64,000 nucleotides of DNA from assembly GCA_028281045.1 (NCBI GenBank), contig JANQKP010000004.1, positions 1 to 64,000 of the forward strand, read 5' to 3'. Below are positions 50,029 to 59,731 of the stretch, one piece after another (within the stretch, counting starts at the first letter, position 1; the number at the start of each line of letters is the position of its first letter). Source of the stretch: Candidatus Altimarinota bacterium (GTDB lineage: Bacteria; Patescibacteriota; Gracilibacteria; UM-FILTER-43-11). Both the position numbers and the translations under genes were made by a program. The notes beneath the pieces are model-generated. The model saw only the letters and a program-made list of their open reading frames with translations. It was not told where the DNA came from and made no database searches.

Positions 50029-50778
50029 ATGTCAGGTCACAGTAAATGGCATTCAATTCGGCACAAAAAAGCAGCCACGGATGCCAAGCGTGGAAAAATC
50101 TTCACGCGCCATGCGAACCTGATCACCATTGCAGCTCGAAGTGGTGGAGATCCAGAAATGAATCCCACTCTTCGACTTGCCCTAGAAAACGCCCGTAAGG
50201 CGAATTTACCAAGTTCTAACATAGATCGTGCCATTAAACGTGGTACGGGCGAATTAAAAGATGCTGCTGCCATTGAAGAAGTAACTTACGAAGGTTACGG
50301 GCCAAATGGCATTGCCGTTATTGTAGAAGCTCTTACAGACAATAAAAATCGTTCATACACCAATATAAGAACGGCTTTTAATAAAAATGGTGGAAGCCTT
50401 GGAGAATCTGGAAGTGTGATGTACATGTTTGAACGCAAAGGTGTGATCACCATCAACGCCGAAGGACAGGATACGGATGAAATAGAGCTCACTGCTATTG
50501 ATGCAGGAGCAGAAGACATCAAAGTAGATGGAGACATTGTACAAATCTACACGGCCCCAGGAAGCCTGAATGACGTTTCTGAAAAACTCACCGCTGGGGG
50601 CATTGAATTTGAGAACGCAGAAAGCTCAATGATTCCAAGTAATACGGTGGAAATTTCAGATGAAGAAGCCGCTAAAAAAGTAATGGCTTTCATTGAAGCC
50701 ATCGAAGAAGACGACGATGTTTCAAATGTGCATAGCAACTTTGACATCGACGACTCTATTTTAGATCAATTAGCTTAG
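50029..50778 (+). CDS. yebC: YebC/PmpR-family protein
   Basis: 249 residues. YebC proteins help ribosomes translate difficult motifs such as polyproline and were earlier described as transcription regulators. Signatures: MSGHSKWHSIRHKKAATDAKRGK at the N-terminus, NPTLRLALENARKANLP, and the GYGPNGIAVIVEALTDNKNR block. Complete. Its TAG overlaps the end of the convergent DUF4340-like gene by 9 bp. Third gene of the rpsF operon. Confidence 0.94.
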   Translation: MSGHSKWHSIRHKKAATDAKRGKIFTRHANLITIAARSGGDPEMNPTLRLALENARKANLPSSNIDRAIKRGTGELKDAAAIEEVTYEGYGPNGIAVIVEALTDNKNRSYTNIRTAFNKNGGSLGESGSVMYMFERKGVITINAEGQDTDEIELTAIDAGAEDIKVDGDIVQIYTAPGSLNDVSEKLTAGGIEFENAESSMIPSNTVEISDEEAAKKVMAFIEAIEEDDDVSNVHSNFDIDDSILDQLA

Positions 50779-51732
50779 CGTTTCATCAATCAACTCAAAA
50801 AGTTCCTCTAGAGCTTTTTTATCGAGCACGTAAATCACTTCTTGCTCTCCATTGGTCGCCACAAAGTCATTTCCTTGCTGCACAATCGCAACCAGTTGAA
50901 TAGAATCATCTAGTTGGCGTACCGAAATCTTATAAAGAGGTTCATCGAAACTCACTTTTTCTTCTGGTCTAATCAAATTAGAAGCCTCAAAAGCATTGAT
51001 CGCTTCTACAATTTCACTCACAGAGCTTTCGCTAATGGTTCTTTCTTCTGGTTCAATAAGCATCCAGCTTTCTCTTTGTGGTTGCACTAGGTACTGCTCT
51101 TTCGGAGAAGAAATATCAATGCGTCTTAGGTCTTCTACAGTTAAAGTAAGTGGGTGCTTACTTTTCCACTGCTCTGTAGAATAATTAATCACAGATTCTA
51201 TGTTGGCATCTACTTGCACTACTTCATTAGAATCTGCATGTCTCACGTAGTGACTAGAAAGGCCTGCGGTTTTACCAATAAGTAGGCTCACCACTTCCCT
51301 ATTCATATGATCCCACATGCGTATACGAGTGGCATTTTCTTCGGTCACTCCGTAACCCGTTTGCTTCTCTGGGTTTTTAGAAACGGTAGCCTCTTCTTTA
51401 AGTTCAAAAAGGGTATCGAAAAAGCGATCGATCTTTTCCGGGTCTACCGGAAAACGAAGATCGTTTTCAAGGACCCAACCAGAATCTTCACGAATGAAAA
51501 CATTGATGTCTTCTGCTCCTGGAGGATCTATTTCTGCTCTAAGCACATCCTCTACCACTAATTTCGGGAAAAAGTACTTAGCGCCTTTTTCTGCCTTAGA
51601 TAAATCGCTACCTGGTTGTTCAAAAACCAGTACAAAAAGAGCGAGGACAGCAAAAGTGATCGCAGAAACTTTAAGAGTATTGGCCTCTTCAAATTTCTTC
51701 TTCCACTTTTTAAAGTCTTTTTTAGAAAGCAT
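50770..51732 (-). CDS. DUF4340-like membrane-anchored protein of the Gld-type ABC system
   Basis: 320 residues: a cytoplasmic basic start, one transmembrane helix (about 22-41), then a long beta-rich extracytoplasmic region. The pattern of repeats (VLENDLRFPVDPEKIDRFFDTLFEL, IGKTAGLSSHYVRH, and the second copy with RRIDISSPKEQYLV) is that of DUF4340 proteins, which accompany GldG-like ABC systems. Last gene of the operon, translationally coupled to the previous one by a TAATG overlap. Exact role unknown. Confidence 0.8.
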   Translation of the reverse strand: MLSKKDFKKWKKKFEEANTLKVSAITFAVLALFVLVFEQPGSDLSKAEKGAKYFFPKLVVEDVLRAEIDPPGAEDINVFIREDSGWVLENDLRFPVDPEKIDRFFDTLFELKEEATVSKNPEKQTGYGVTEENATRIRMWDHMNREVVSLLIGKTAGLSSHYVRHADSNEVVQVDANIESVINYSTEQWKSKHPLTLTVEDLRRIDISSPKEQYLVQPQRESWMLIEPEERTISESSVSEIVEAINAFEASNLIRPEEKVSFDEPLYKISVRQLDDSIQLVAIVQQGNDFVATNGEQEVIYVLDKKALEELFELIDETLS

Positions 51733-53279
51733 TATCTAATAAGGTTTTTCTTACGTCTTCTCAAGGTTGCACGAACGATTCCATACAGCACTATAAGAAT
51801 AGGAACCAGGAAAGTTCCAGCCCATTTTACCACTTGTCTCTCATTATCGCTAAGTTCCATAAGTGGTCTGTCGTTAGCAGACTTAGAGCGAATGCCAATA
51901 AGGCTTTCATCTAGAGTGAGATAATCTACAGCGTTTAAGAAGAATCCTAGGTTCTGTTTAAACTGATTTAAAGCGCGGTCGCTCATAAAGCGAGCGTTTC
52001 CGATCACCACCAGGCGCCCTTCTTTCTTTTTCTTTCCAGGAAGCTTAGGTCTCTTTTGGTAATAACTCTTAAATGGTCCTTCAATAAGAGCAGCAACCAC
52101 TTCTTGATTACGTTCTGTGTCTTCAGTCGCTTCAATATTCGGATCTAAATCAAAAGGAGCGGTTTGCACCCAAGCCTCTTCTGTTGTTTTAGCTAGAGCC
52201 TCCACTTTTCCACCTTTAAGTTCTAGTGGACTAGCCCAAGGAAGCACCACAGAATCTACCTTACTCATAATAGGATTCTCTGCGTTGAAGTTTTCTTTCA
52301 GAGTTTTAACCCAGAAAGGATAATCCACTACAAAGTTAATGTAACCCTGCGCAAATGAAGCCGTTTCATTTGAATCATCTAGTACAAAGTGAGACTGAAT
52401 ATCTACTCCGTAATGAGCAATAAGGTCTTCTAAATTGGTTTCAATTGGAGAAGCTTCAAAAGCATCATTCACATGAATCGGCTCAATGAGGAAAATCACA
52501 TTTCCTCCAGTAATGATGTAGTGATCTAGCGCTTGCTTTTCCCATTTTACAAAAGCTTCTTTAGGCCCAGCCACAATAAGCGTGTCTACACTCGCTAGGG
52601 CATCTTCTTCATCTAAAGAAACTTCAACCACATCGTAGTTACGCTTAAGCGCTGCTAGCACGGTTCCATATTGGCTAAATGAATTCCCAGAAGAAAGACT
52701 GGTAATAGAATATTCTTCATGCCCAGTTAAAAATCCTACCGTGCGCTGCTCTTTAGCCACGAGCTTTTTAATAGAGGCGACAAAATCATATTCCAGATTC
52801 ACCGTGTCTTGAACCACAGGAATAATTTCAAAGTCTCCCGCGTAAGAAATGGCTATACCAAGAAAGCCATTTTTTACTTCGTATTTATCTTTTTCAAGGA
52901 TATTCATACGAATCATAGGAATTCCAAGTTGAAGCGCTTCTTGAGCCACCTCTTCTTGATCTGGATTTAAAAATCTCACTTGTAAATTCCCATTCGCGTA
53001 AGAAGAAAGTTCATCCAGAACATCTTCTACATAAAGCCTAGTGGTCAGAAGGTTCGGTGGAAGCTTCTGAGAAAAATAAACCTGTACAGTCACAATATCA
53101 TCAAGACCTTGCATGACGTTTTTACTCACGTCAGCAATAGCGTATTGTTGCCCTTCGGTTAAATCGTAACGCACAAAGTGCTGCGTCGATAAAAAGGCAA
53201 TAATAATGATCGTTCCTACTACAAATATAGTAGAAAGGTAAAGATCCCGAGCGTATTTAAGACGATTTAAAAAGTTCAT
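51732..53279 (-). CDS. GldG-like ABC auxiliary protein
   Basis: 515 residues: N-terminal transmembrane helix (about 15-33), an extracytoplasmic region with an IFT52/GldG-type alpha/beta domain (about 60-420; LTGHEEYSI, VDTLIVAGPKEAF, GGNVIFLIEP), and a C-terminal transmembrane helix (about 484-502). Gliding-motility type ABC systems of Bacteroidetes and many non-gliding bacteria pair such proteins with an ATPase and permease; the substrate is not known. One base separates it from the permease stop. Confidence 0.85.
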   Translation of the reverse strand: MNFLNRLKYARDLYLSTIFVVGTIIIIAFLSTQHFVRYDLTEGQQYAIADVSKNVMQGLDDIVTVQVYFSQKLPPNLLTTRLYVEDVLDELSSYANGNLQVRFLNPDQEEVAQEALQLGIPMIRMNILEKDKYEVKNGFLGIAISYAGDFEIIPVVQDTVNLEYDFVASIKKLVAKEQRTVGFLTGHEEYSITSLSSGNSFSQYGTVLAALKRNYDVVEVSLDEEDALASVDTLIVAGPKEAFVKWEKQALDHYIITGGNVIFLIEPIHVNDAFEASPIETNLEDLIAHYGVDIQSHFVLDDSNETASFAQGYINFVVDYPFWVKTLKENFNAENPIMSKVDSVVLPWASPLELKGGKVEALAKTTEEAWVQTAPFDLDPNIEATEDTERNQEVVAALIEGPFKSYYQKRPKLPGKKKKEGRLVVIGNARFMSDRALNQFKQNLGFFLNAVDYLTLDESLIGIRSKSANDRPLMELSDNERQVVKWAGTFLVPILIVLYGIVRATLRRRKKNLIR

Positions 53280-53280
53280 T

Positions 53281-54003
53281 TTAGTGCCACTTACGGCTTT
53301 TAAGAGTAACCACGTTTAAATATAAGAATAAGTATGTGGTCAGGAAGTAGTAAATAATGTCACGGCTATCAATTACCCCACGTCCAATACTTTTAAAGTG
53401 TTGCCCTACAGCAACGTATTTAAAGAATGGAACGAGCTTTTGTGGTGCCGTATGCAGCACAAAAGACTCTCCCATTACATAAAGGAGGAACATTACAAGA
53501 ACGGAGATAATAAAGGCAATGATCTGATTATCGGTATTACTTGAAATCCAAAGTCCGAGAGATAAATACACGGCTCCTAGGAATAAGCTTCCAAGGTAAC
53601 CTCCAAGAATGGCACCCCAGTCTGGATTTCCAATAAAGAATAGGATCATAGGAAGAGCTGAGCTACACACCAGCGTAATAAATAAGAAGGTGAAGCTCGC
53701 CATGAACTTACCAAGCACTGCTTCCCATTCGGTAATAGGGGCTGTAAGTAATGTTTCAAACGTTCCTAGCTTTTTTTCTTCAGCCCAAAGCCTCATGGTC
53801 ATCGCTGGAATTAGAACCAAGAAGAACCAAGGCAAAATGGCAAAGAAATCTCTCATTGAAGATTGTCCAATGAGGAAGAAGCTTCTGAAATAAAGCCATG
53901 AAGAAAGCACTAAGAACACGGTCATGAAAATATAGGCCAGCGGTGAATTAAAGTATCCACGTAGCTCTTTCCCCATGATGATTTTTACATGTCTTATGGT
54001 CAT
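53281..54003 (-). CDS. ABC transporter permease, GldF-like
   Basis: 240 residues, six membrane helices of the ABC-2 type (about 20-40, 55-75, 100-120, 135-155, 165-185, 215-235). The first segments GKELRGYFNSPLAYIF and MTMRLWAEEKKLGTFETLLTAPITEWE are typical for GldF-like permeases. Works with the upstream ATPase, to which it is coupled by TAATG. Six-helix ABC-2 permeases export or rearrange surface or lipid substrates. Confidence 0.9.
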   Translation of the reverse strand: MTIRHVKIIMGKELRGYFNSPLAYIFMTVFLVLSSWLYFRSFFLIGQSSMRDFFAILPWFFLVLIPAMTMRLWAEEKKLGTFETLLTAPITEWEAVLGKFMASFTFLFITLVCSSALPMILFFIGNPDWGAILGGYLGSLFLGAVYLSLGLWISSNTDNQIIAFIISVLVMFLLYVMGESFVLHTAPQKLVPFFKYVAVGQHFKSIGRGVIDSRDIIYYFLTTYLFLYLNVVTLKSRKWH

Positions 54004-54947
54004 TATTCAGATTTTCCGGTTACTTGATTAAATACTTCTTCAAGCGTAACGAATTCACGGTGAATATCGAGAAGTTTAAAGTCTTTTTCTACGATTTCCT
54101 TCGCAATTTCACTACGCAAGTCTTTGTTTTTTACAGTGATCACATCATACCCTGTGGCTCCGCGGTCATTCACTTGGCGCGTAGACACATGTTTCACTCC
54201 ATCAATCTTTTCAATCACTTTAGTTACTTTTTTAGCATCCCCTTTGGCGGTGATTTGTACATTCGCGTGACCGTCTACTGTATTTCTAAGTTCTGCTGGA
54301 GTTCCAGAGGCCACAATGCGTCCACGATCAATAATCACAATGCGATTACAAGTCAGTTCTACTTCAGCCAGAAGATGACTACAAAGAATAACAGTCTTTT
54401 CTTTTCCAAGTTTTTTAATCAGCGTTCTGATTTCTACAATCTGATTAGGATCTAGCCCTGCCGTAGGCTCATCAAGAATCAGAATCTCAGGATCATGAAT
54501 AAGAGCAGCGGCAAGCCCAACACGCTGGCGGTAACCCTTAGAAAGTGAACCAATAGGGTTATAAAGTTTTCCAGCTAGCCCAGAATCTTCTACCACTTTG
54601 GCAATACGCACAGGAATGTCTTTCTTTTTAATCTCATGAAGCTGCGCTCTGTAATGAAGGTATTCCATTACGGTCATATCCATATAAAGAGGATTGTTCT
54701 CAGGAAGGTATCCAATCTTTTTTCTCACTTTAAGTCCTTCTTTAAAACAATCGTAGTTAGATACCTGAGCAGTTCCACTACTGGCAGACATAAAACAGGT
54801 TAAAATCTTCATGGTCGTCGTTTTCCCAGCTCCGTTAGGACCTAGAAAGCCAAGAATTTCTCCTTTTTTCACTTCAAATGAAATTCCTCGTAGGGCTTCA
54901 AAATTCCCATACTTCTTCCGTAGATTTCTCACCTTAATAACAGACAA
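54003..54947 (-). CDS. ABC transporter ATPase, GldA-like
   Basis: About 314 residues. Walker A GPNGAGKTT, signature LSKGYRQRVGLA, Walker B EILILDEPTAGLD, and the H-loop LCSHLLAEV, followed by a C-terminal extension (about 220-310) usual in GldA-like proteins. The start is uncertain: a TTG at 54947 (SVIKVRNLRKKYG follows) fits the family, whereas the longer frame from a TTG at 55004 would begin inside the promoter -35 box. First gene of the four-gene operon, downstream of tRNA-Arg. Confidence 0.88.
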   Translation of the reverse strand: MSVIKVRNLRKKYGNFEALRGISFEVKKGEILGFLGPNGAGKTTTMKILTCFMSASSGTAQVSNYDCFKEGLKVRKKIGYLPENNPLYMDMTVMEYLHYRAQLHEIKKKDIPVRIAKVVEDSGLAGKLYNPIGSLSKGYRQRVGLAAALIHDPEILILDEPTAGLDPNQIVEIRTLIKKLGKEKTVILCSHLLAEVELTCNRIVIIDRGRIVASGTPAELRNTVDGHANVQITAKGDAKKVTKVIEKIDGVKHVSTRQVNDRGATGYDVITVKNKDLRSEIAKEIVEKDFKLLDIHREFVTLEEVFNQVTGKSE

Positions 54948-54975
54948 AAAAGTTTGTTTAAATGTTAGGATATAA

Positions 54976-55004
54976 AAAATAACCCAAACCGCTATACGCG
55001 GCAA
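54976..55004 (-). promoter_or_regulatory. Possible promoter of the Gld-type ABC operon
   Basis: On the minus strand TTGCCG (55004-54999), 17 bp, TATTTT (54981-54976). Weak -10; the operon could also be read through from tRNA-Arg because no clear terminator intervenes. Confidence 0.4.
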
Positions 55005-55017
55005 GGCTTTTTTTAAA

Positions 55018-55093
55018 TGGTACCCGAGGCTGGAATCGAACCAGCGGCCTCCGCCTTAGAAGGGCGTTGCTCTATCCCCTGAGCTACTCGGGC
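55018..55093 (-). tRNA. tRNA-Arg (UCU)
   Basis: 76 nt with encoded CCA, acceptor GCCCGAG/CTCGGGT with a G-U first pair, anticodon loop CTTCTAA (UCU), T arm GGTTCGATTCC. Reads AGA/AGG codons, which are common here. Confidence 0.95.
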
Positions 55094-55113
55094 ACATGAA
55101 AAACATCATGACT

Positions 55114-55142
55114 ATTTTAGAATCGCATGAAGCCTATTGCAA
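55114..55142 (-). promoter_or_regulatory. tRNA-Arg promoter
   Basis: On the minus strand TTGCAA (55142-55137), 17 bp, TAAAAT (55119-55114), 20 bases before the tRNA. Confidence 0.75.
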
Positions 55143-55150
55143 ACCTTTTA

Positions 55151-56815
55151 TTAGATATTACCTTTAGGCTCGGATTCTGTTTCGACAGCATCCCTTTCCA
55201 CTTTAATTAAATCTCTAGCGTCTAGACCCACTCTACCATTTCTAACGGTAGCAATGGCATCTTGCCTCATTCGATCTCTACCCTCGTAGAATAAGCGGAT
55301 GTTTCTCAGGTAAATGATGTTGTTAAAGTCACTCAGCATGGCCTGCATGTCTCCAGCATATTTATCCTCAATAAAGTCATAAGTTTCCTGATCTTGACGA
55401 ATAACTTTTCCAAGATCTTCCACAGAAGCAATAGGAGTACTACCTTCGTAATTAAGATGAGCCAGATAGCTCTCATAACCCTTGGTTCCAGGATATGAAA
55501 GAGAAATGGCTTTTGTAATTTCATTTTTATTTACAGCAGCAGCCTTGGTAACGTCCATAGATTCAGGCATAGGATGCTGAGTTACAAAATCAAGAATTCC
55601 TGCCTTATAAGCATCTGCCGCCTGATTAACAAGTGTAATTTCCTCCTCTTGATAAGCATCAATGGCTTCATCAAGAACGGTTAGTGAGTCCTGGTAAGCT
55701 CTTTCAAGAGCCGCCTTTTCGTCTGTAGCACCAGGCACATTTAAAGGTTTATTAAATTGCTTCATAGCCTTGTAAGCCGCTTTCACCTCCTCAAAAGCGC
55801 GTCTTGGTCTAGACCCCGCACGAGCTTTTGCAATTTGGTTGTTGAAGTTAAAAAAGAATCCGTCTGGAGCAACTTTTCCTGATTTCAAATCTTCGAGTTC
55901 AGCGTTTTGCTTTTGGAAATTTGCGTTAGCAATCTCAACAAGACCCATACGCCATTCCTCAAGATTAGACTCGGTAGTTTGCTCTGCAATTTGCGCAGCA
56001 ATCTCTGGGTCAACAACCAGCTTTTCAGCTTCAGTAGCCCCTACAATTTCGTCAGAAGTAGCTCCCTCGTCGTCATTTAAAACTCCTGCACTTATTTCTT
56101 CTGCATCAGCTCCCTCTGTTTTAACCTCAGCTTTAGCTGAAAGTGGTTTTTCTGCAGTGACTCCATCAAGCGAATCTAAAGCCGCTTGATATTCCTCATT
56201 ACCTGCCTGATTTCCCACAAGTTTAACTTGTTTAGCTAAATCTATTTCATTATTAGCAATGGCAAAGGCTTTAAGGGTGTAAGCACCAATGAATCCATCT
56301 ACTTGAGTAAAGCGAGTATTGCCATCAAAGCTGTTTGCAACTCTACCTTTAACAAAGGCTTGCATGTCTTCTACCACTTCGCGGTTCTTTTCAACGTCTC
56401 TTACATCAAATTTAATGAGCTTCTTGGTGTCTCCATCTGAGGCATCATTAATTTTTCCAATAATGTCGTTAAGTTCACCGACAAAAGCAGCATTAGCTGC
56501 CGTTACATTCCCATACTCGTATTCTTTATGTCCATCAATAAATGGTTTCCAATTATGAGAAATATAAATCTTTTCTCTGTTTTCTTTTAGGAGTTTTAAA
56601 GCTTCCACCTGAAGATCTTCTCTAATAGCGTCTTCTCCTTCACGGGCTTCTTCTGCAGCTCTTTCTACAGCACCACCTAGATCTGCTTCATCAGCAGGTT
56701 CTGCTGTTTCATCAGTCGTATCAGAACGATAAGCACTTTCAACATTTGCCATATAATCATCGTGAAGTTCAGGTACATCGTGTTCTGTTCCAAATTTTTC
56801 TCCTGGTGCGCTCAT
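55151..56815 (-). CDS. Large acidic hypothetical protein
   Basis: 554 residues, no signal peptide or membrane helix, Glu/Ala/Asp-rich and mostly helical. A low-complexity acidic stretch (about 35-75) precedes a domain of about 150 residues (80-230) that contains VDGFIGAYTLKAF, a pattern like the VDGxxGxxT core of peptidoglycan-binding-1 domains; then a helical region (280-390) and another helical region (390-554). No catalytic motif recognised. It has its own strong promoter and stands between tRNA-Arg and ruvB. Without a secretion signal, the peptidoglycan-binding resemblance may be coincidental. Confidence 0.7.
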   Translation of the reverse strand: MSAPGEKFGTEHDVPELHDDYMANVESAYRSDTTDETAEPADEADLGGAVERAAEEAREGEDAIREDLQVEALKLLKENREKIYISHNWKPFIDGHKEYEYGNVTAANAAFVGELNDIIGKINDASDGDTKKLIKFDVRDVEKNREVVEDMQAFVKGRVANSFDGNTRFTQVDGFIGAYTLKAFAIANNEIDLAKQVKLVGNQAGNEEYQAALDSLDGVTAEKPLSAKAEVKTEGADAEEISAGVLNDDEGATSDEIVGATEAEKLVVDPEIAAQIAEQTTESNLEEWRMGLVEIANANFQKQNAELEDLKSGKVAPDGFFFNFNNQIAKARAGSRPRRAFEEVKAAYKAMKQFNKPLNVPGATDEKAALERAYQDSLTVLDEAIDAYQEEEITLVNQAADAYKAGILDFVTQHPMPESMDVTKAAAVNKNEITKAISLSYPGTKGYESYLAHLNYEGSTPIASVEDLGKVIRQDQETYDFIEDKYAGDMQAMLSDFNNIIYLRNIRLFYEGRDRMRQDAIATVRNGRVGLDARDLIKVERDAVETESEPKGNI

Positions 56816-56841
56816 AATTTTTATATTTATTAAATCTATTT

Positions 56842-56870
56842 ATTATACCAAATTATAGGTGAAAATGCAA
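56842..56870 (-). promoter_or_regulatory. Promoter of the 554-aa gene
   Basis: On the minus strand TTGCAT (56870-56865), 17 bp, TATAAT (56847-56842) with extended TGG, 26 bases before the ATG. Confidence 0.85.
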
Positions 56871-56882
56871 CCGGTTTTACCT

Positions 56883-56911
56883 TTATATACGTAGTGATCT
56901 TGGGGTAGAAT
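56883..56911 (+). promoter_or_regulatory. Possible ruvB operon promoter
   Basis: TTATAT (56883-56888), 17 bp, TAGAAT (56906-56911), 20 bases before the ATG. The -35 is weak. Confidence 0.45.
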
Positions 56912-56931
56912 AAAAAGCCTAGAAAACACAT

Positions 56932-57975
56932 ATGATCGAAAGAGACAATCCCATAGCAAACACAGGCCAAAATGAAGAAGAGGTAACTTCTTTAGATTTC
57001 ACCCTGCGCCCTAAGAAATTAGACGAATATGTAGGGCAAGAAGACATTAAAAAGAACCTTGGGGTTTCTATTCAGGCCGCTCAGAAAAGAGATGAACCTG
57101 TAGAACATATTTTATTCTACGGTCCTCCAGGACTGGGCAAAACCACTCTGGCGAATATCATTGCTAGAGAAATGGGAGTAAATATTAAAACCACTTCAGG
57201 TCCAGCCATTGAAAAACAAGGAGATCTGGCTTCTATTCTGACGAATCTGCAAGAGAACGATATCCTGTTTATTGATGAGATTCACAGGCTAAAAACCCAG
57301 ATTGAAGAGATGCTGTATAGCGCCATGGAAGACTACGCCTTAGATATTATCATTGGAAAAGGGCCTGCAGCCCGTTCCATGAGGCTATCACTACCTAAAT
57401 TCACTTTAATTGGAGCAACCACCAAGGCTGGATCGCTTAGTTCACCGCTAAGAGATCGCTTTGGACATATCTATAAATTAGATTTCTACACGGACGAAGA
57501 AATCCGTAAGATTGTAAGCCGTAGCGCAAGCCTACTCGACATGAAAATCGATGATGATGCAGCCCTAGAGATTGCAAGTTGCTCACGTAAAACGCCACGT
57601 ATTGCTAACCGCATACTCAAAAGAGTGCGTGATTTTGCTGAAGTAGAAAGTAAAAAAGGAATCGATCTAGCCCTATGTAAAAAAAGCTTAGAATCTATGG
57701 GAATCGATAAGGCAGGACTCGATAAAACAGATCGCCAGATTCTAGTGACCATTATTGAAAAATTCAACGGTGGACCAGTGGGATTAAACACCATTGCTGC
57801 TATGACCACAGAGCCCACAGAAACCATTGAAGATCTCTATGAACCTTACCTGCTTCAAATCGGTTTCATGGAGCGCACTAAGCGTGGTAGAATGGTCACC
57901 AAAAATGCGTACAGCCACCTGAAATTGACGTATATAGAAGACTCAAATCAAAACCAAAGCCAGCTATTTAACTAA
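56932..57975 (+). CDS. ruvB: Holliday junction branch migration ATPase RuvB
   Basis: 347 residues. Ring-shaped AAA+ motor that drives branch migration with RuvA. Signatures: [11 protein letters not shown] at the start, Walker [18 protein letters not shown], sensor 1 LIGATTKAG, the arginine finger region SSPLRDRFG and the C-terminal winged helix with [10 protein letters not shown] and [11 protein letters not shown]. Followed by dnaG after 2 bp. ruvA and ruvC are not in the window. Confidence 0.96.
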   Translation: MIERDNPIANTGQNEEEVTSLDFTLRPKKLDEYVGQEDIKKNLGVSIQAAQKRDEPVEHILFYGPPGLGKTTLANIIAREMGVNIKTTSGPAIEKQGDLASILTNLQENDILFIDEIHRLKTQIEEMLYSAMEDYALDIIIGKGPAARSMRLSLPKFTLIGATTKAGSLSSPLRDRFGHIYKLDFYTDEEIRKIVSRSASLLDMKIDDDAALEIASCSRKTPRIANRILKRVRDFAEVESKKGIDLALCKKSLESMGIDKAGLDKTDRQILVTIIEKFNGGPVGLNTIAAMTTEPTETIEDLYEPYLLQIGFMERTKRGRMVTKNAYSHLKLTYIEDSNQNQSQLFN

Positions 57976-57977
57976 AG

Positions 57978-59720
57978 ATGAATCACCTCGAGGAAATACG
58001 TTCAAAGATCAGCATAGAAGAGCTGGTAGGCTCATACGTTCAGCTTAAAAAAGCAGGGCGCAACTTTAGAGGCCTATGCCCTTTCCACGGCGAAAAGACG
58101 CCTAGTTTTATGGTGAGTCCAGAAAAGCAAATCGCCTACTGTTTTGGATGTAACCAAGGTGGAGATATTTTTAAATTCACTCAGCTGGTGGAAAGCTGCG
58201 ATTTCCCTGAAGCGCTTAAAATGCTGGCCGATAAAGCCGGGGTAACGCTACCTAAAACTTCACCCAAAGAAAGCAATAAACGCTTTAAAACCGTAGAAAT
58301 CAATGAGATTGCGGTGAATTTCTTCCAAGAAGAGCTTGAGAAGAATGAAAAGTATAAAAAATACTTTTTAGATCGTGGACTTACCGCCCCTACGATCAAA
58401 GAATTCCAACTGGGATATGCTCCAGATTCTTTTAACGCTTTAAAAACGCGCCTAAAAGAAAAAGGGGTAACGGATCGTGAAATGCTAGATGCTGGAGTGG
58501 TGAATCAGAAAGACATGGCCGATCAAAATACCTATGATCGCTTTCGCCATCGTCTGATTTTCCCGATTTACGATCATCAAAAAAATCCCGTAGCCTTCGG
58601 CGGAAGAATTATCGATCAAGGTGAGCCAAAATACTTAAATAGTCCAGATACACCAGCCTACAACAAAAGCATGGTGCTTTATGGATTACATCTAGCCAAA
58701 GACGCCGTTAAGGAAAAGGACATGGCTATTTTTGTAGAGGGTTACATGGATGTCATTGCCAGCCACCAAGCCGGGGTTAAAAATGTCATTGCCACCTCTG
58801 GAACCGCGATGACAGAGCAGCAACTTAAACTGATTAAGCGCTACACTAAAAACATTGCTTTAGCCTTTGATCAAGACTCGGCTGGCATGGAAGCCACGAT
58901 GCGTGCTATTGAACTGGCGGAACTTGCTGAACTCAACATTAAAATCGTTCAAATTGGAGAAAAAGATCCAGATGAATGCATTAAAGAAGATCCAGACACC
59001 TGGATTAAGGCCACCGAAAACCCAGTTTCTGTGATGGATTTCTACTTTGCTTACGCAAATAGCAAGCATGACAAAGAAACCATGGAAGGCAAAAAAGGCA
59101 TCATGAGCATTATTTTGCCGATTATTAAGCTTATTCCAAGCGAAGTTGAACAAGGGGCTCACTTAAATCGCCTCTCGGTTGAGATTAAAACCGACGTTAA
59201 ACTCCTTTGGAATGATCTGAATAAAACCCAGACTCAAAAGACTTATGCGCCTGAAAAAGGCCAAGTAGTAGCAGAAGCAAAACCGCTTTCTTACAACCGT
59301 GAACAGTACCTTTTAGGCTTCATTTTGAAGTTCCCAGAATTTTACAAAATTGTGGCCGAAAATTTGATCGAAAATATAGGGGCAGATCCAGTGACAGAAA
59401 CGTTTTACAAAACTATGAAATCTGTGTACACTCTTGAGGGTCCACTCGACGTAGACGCTTTAAAGGCCGCTTTAGAGGCTGGAGAAAGAGAAAAAGTGGA
59501 CATTTATTCGCTTCTCATCGACGAGAAGTATCCAGATTTTTCTGAGGAGGCTGCCGAAAAAGAAATTCGCTCCCTAGTAAGATCGATCAACCAGAAGAAT
59601 ATTAAACAGGTTCAGAAGCAGGTCGAGCTCAGCATTCGCGGAGCAAACACTGCAGAGGAGAAAACTCAACTGCTCAATAAATACAATGAGATTCTGAAGC
59701 TCGCGACGAAAGTTAACTAA
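57978..59720 (+). CDS. dnaG: DNA primase
   Basis: 580 residues. Makes RNA primers for replication. CHC2 zinc-binding domain with Cys34, His37, Cys55 and Cys58, catalytic core with [12 protein letters not shown], and the TOPRIM fold with [10 protein letters not shown] and LAFDQDSAG. The C-terminal part (about 430-580) is the helicase-interaction region. Complete. Starts 2 bp after ruvB, with rpoD 11 bp downstream: the classic dnaG-rpoD macromolecular synthesis arrangement without rpsU. Confidence 0.96.
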   Translation: MNHLEEIRSKISIEELVGSYVQLKKAGRNFRGLCPFHGEKTPSFMVSPEKQIAYCFGCNQGGDIFKFTQLVESCDFPEALKMLADKAGVTLPKTSPKESNKRFKTVEINEIAVNFFQEELEKNEKYKKYFLDRGLTAPTIKEFQLGYAPDSFNALKTRLKEKGVTDREMLDAGVVNQKDMADQNTYDRFRHRLIFPIYDHQKNPVAFGGRIIDQGEPKYLNSPDTPAYNKSMVLYGLHLAKDAVKEKDMAIFVEGYMDVIASHQAGVKNVIATSGTAMTEQQLKLIKRYTKNIALAFDQDSAGMEATMRAIELAELAELNIKIVQIGEKDPDECIKEDPDTWIKATENPVSVMDFYFAYANSKHDKETMEGKKGIMSIILPIIKLIPSEVEQGAHLNRLSVEIKTDVKLLWNDLNKTQTQKTYAPEKGQVVAEAKPLSYNREQYLLGFILKFPEFYKIVAENLIENIGADPVTETFYKTMKSVYTLEGPLDVDALKAALEAGEREKVDIYSLLIDEKYPDFSEEAAEKEIRSLVRSINQKNIKQVQKQVELSIRGANTAEEKTQLLNKYNEILKLATKVN

Positions 59721-59731
59721 CTAAACCCTTT

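Noticed and set aside
54948-55004. Longer start for the GldA-like ATPase
   Set aside because: The extra residues are hydrophobic and unlike the family, and they overlap the candidate promoter.
55151-56815. Peptidoglycan-binding secreted protein
   Set aside because: A VDGxxGxxT-like pattern is present but there is no signal peptide, so an envelope role is not supported.
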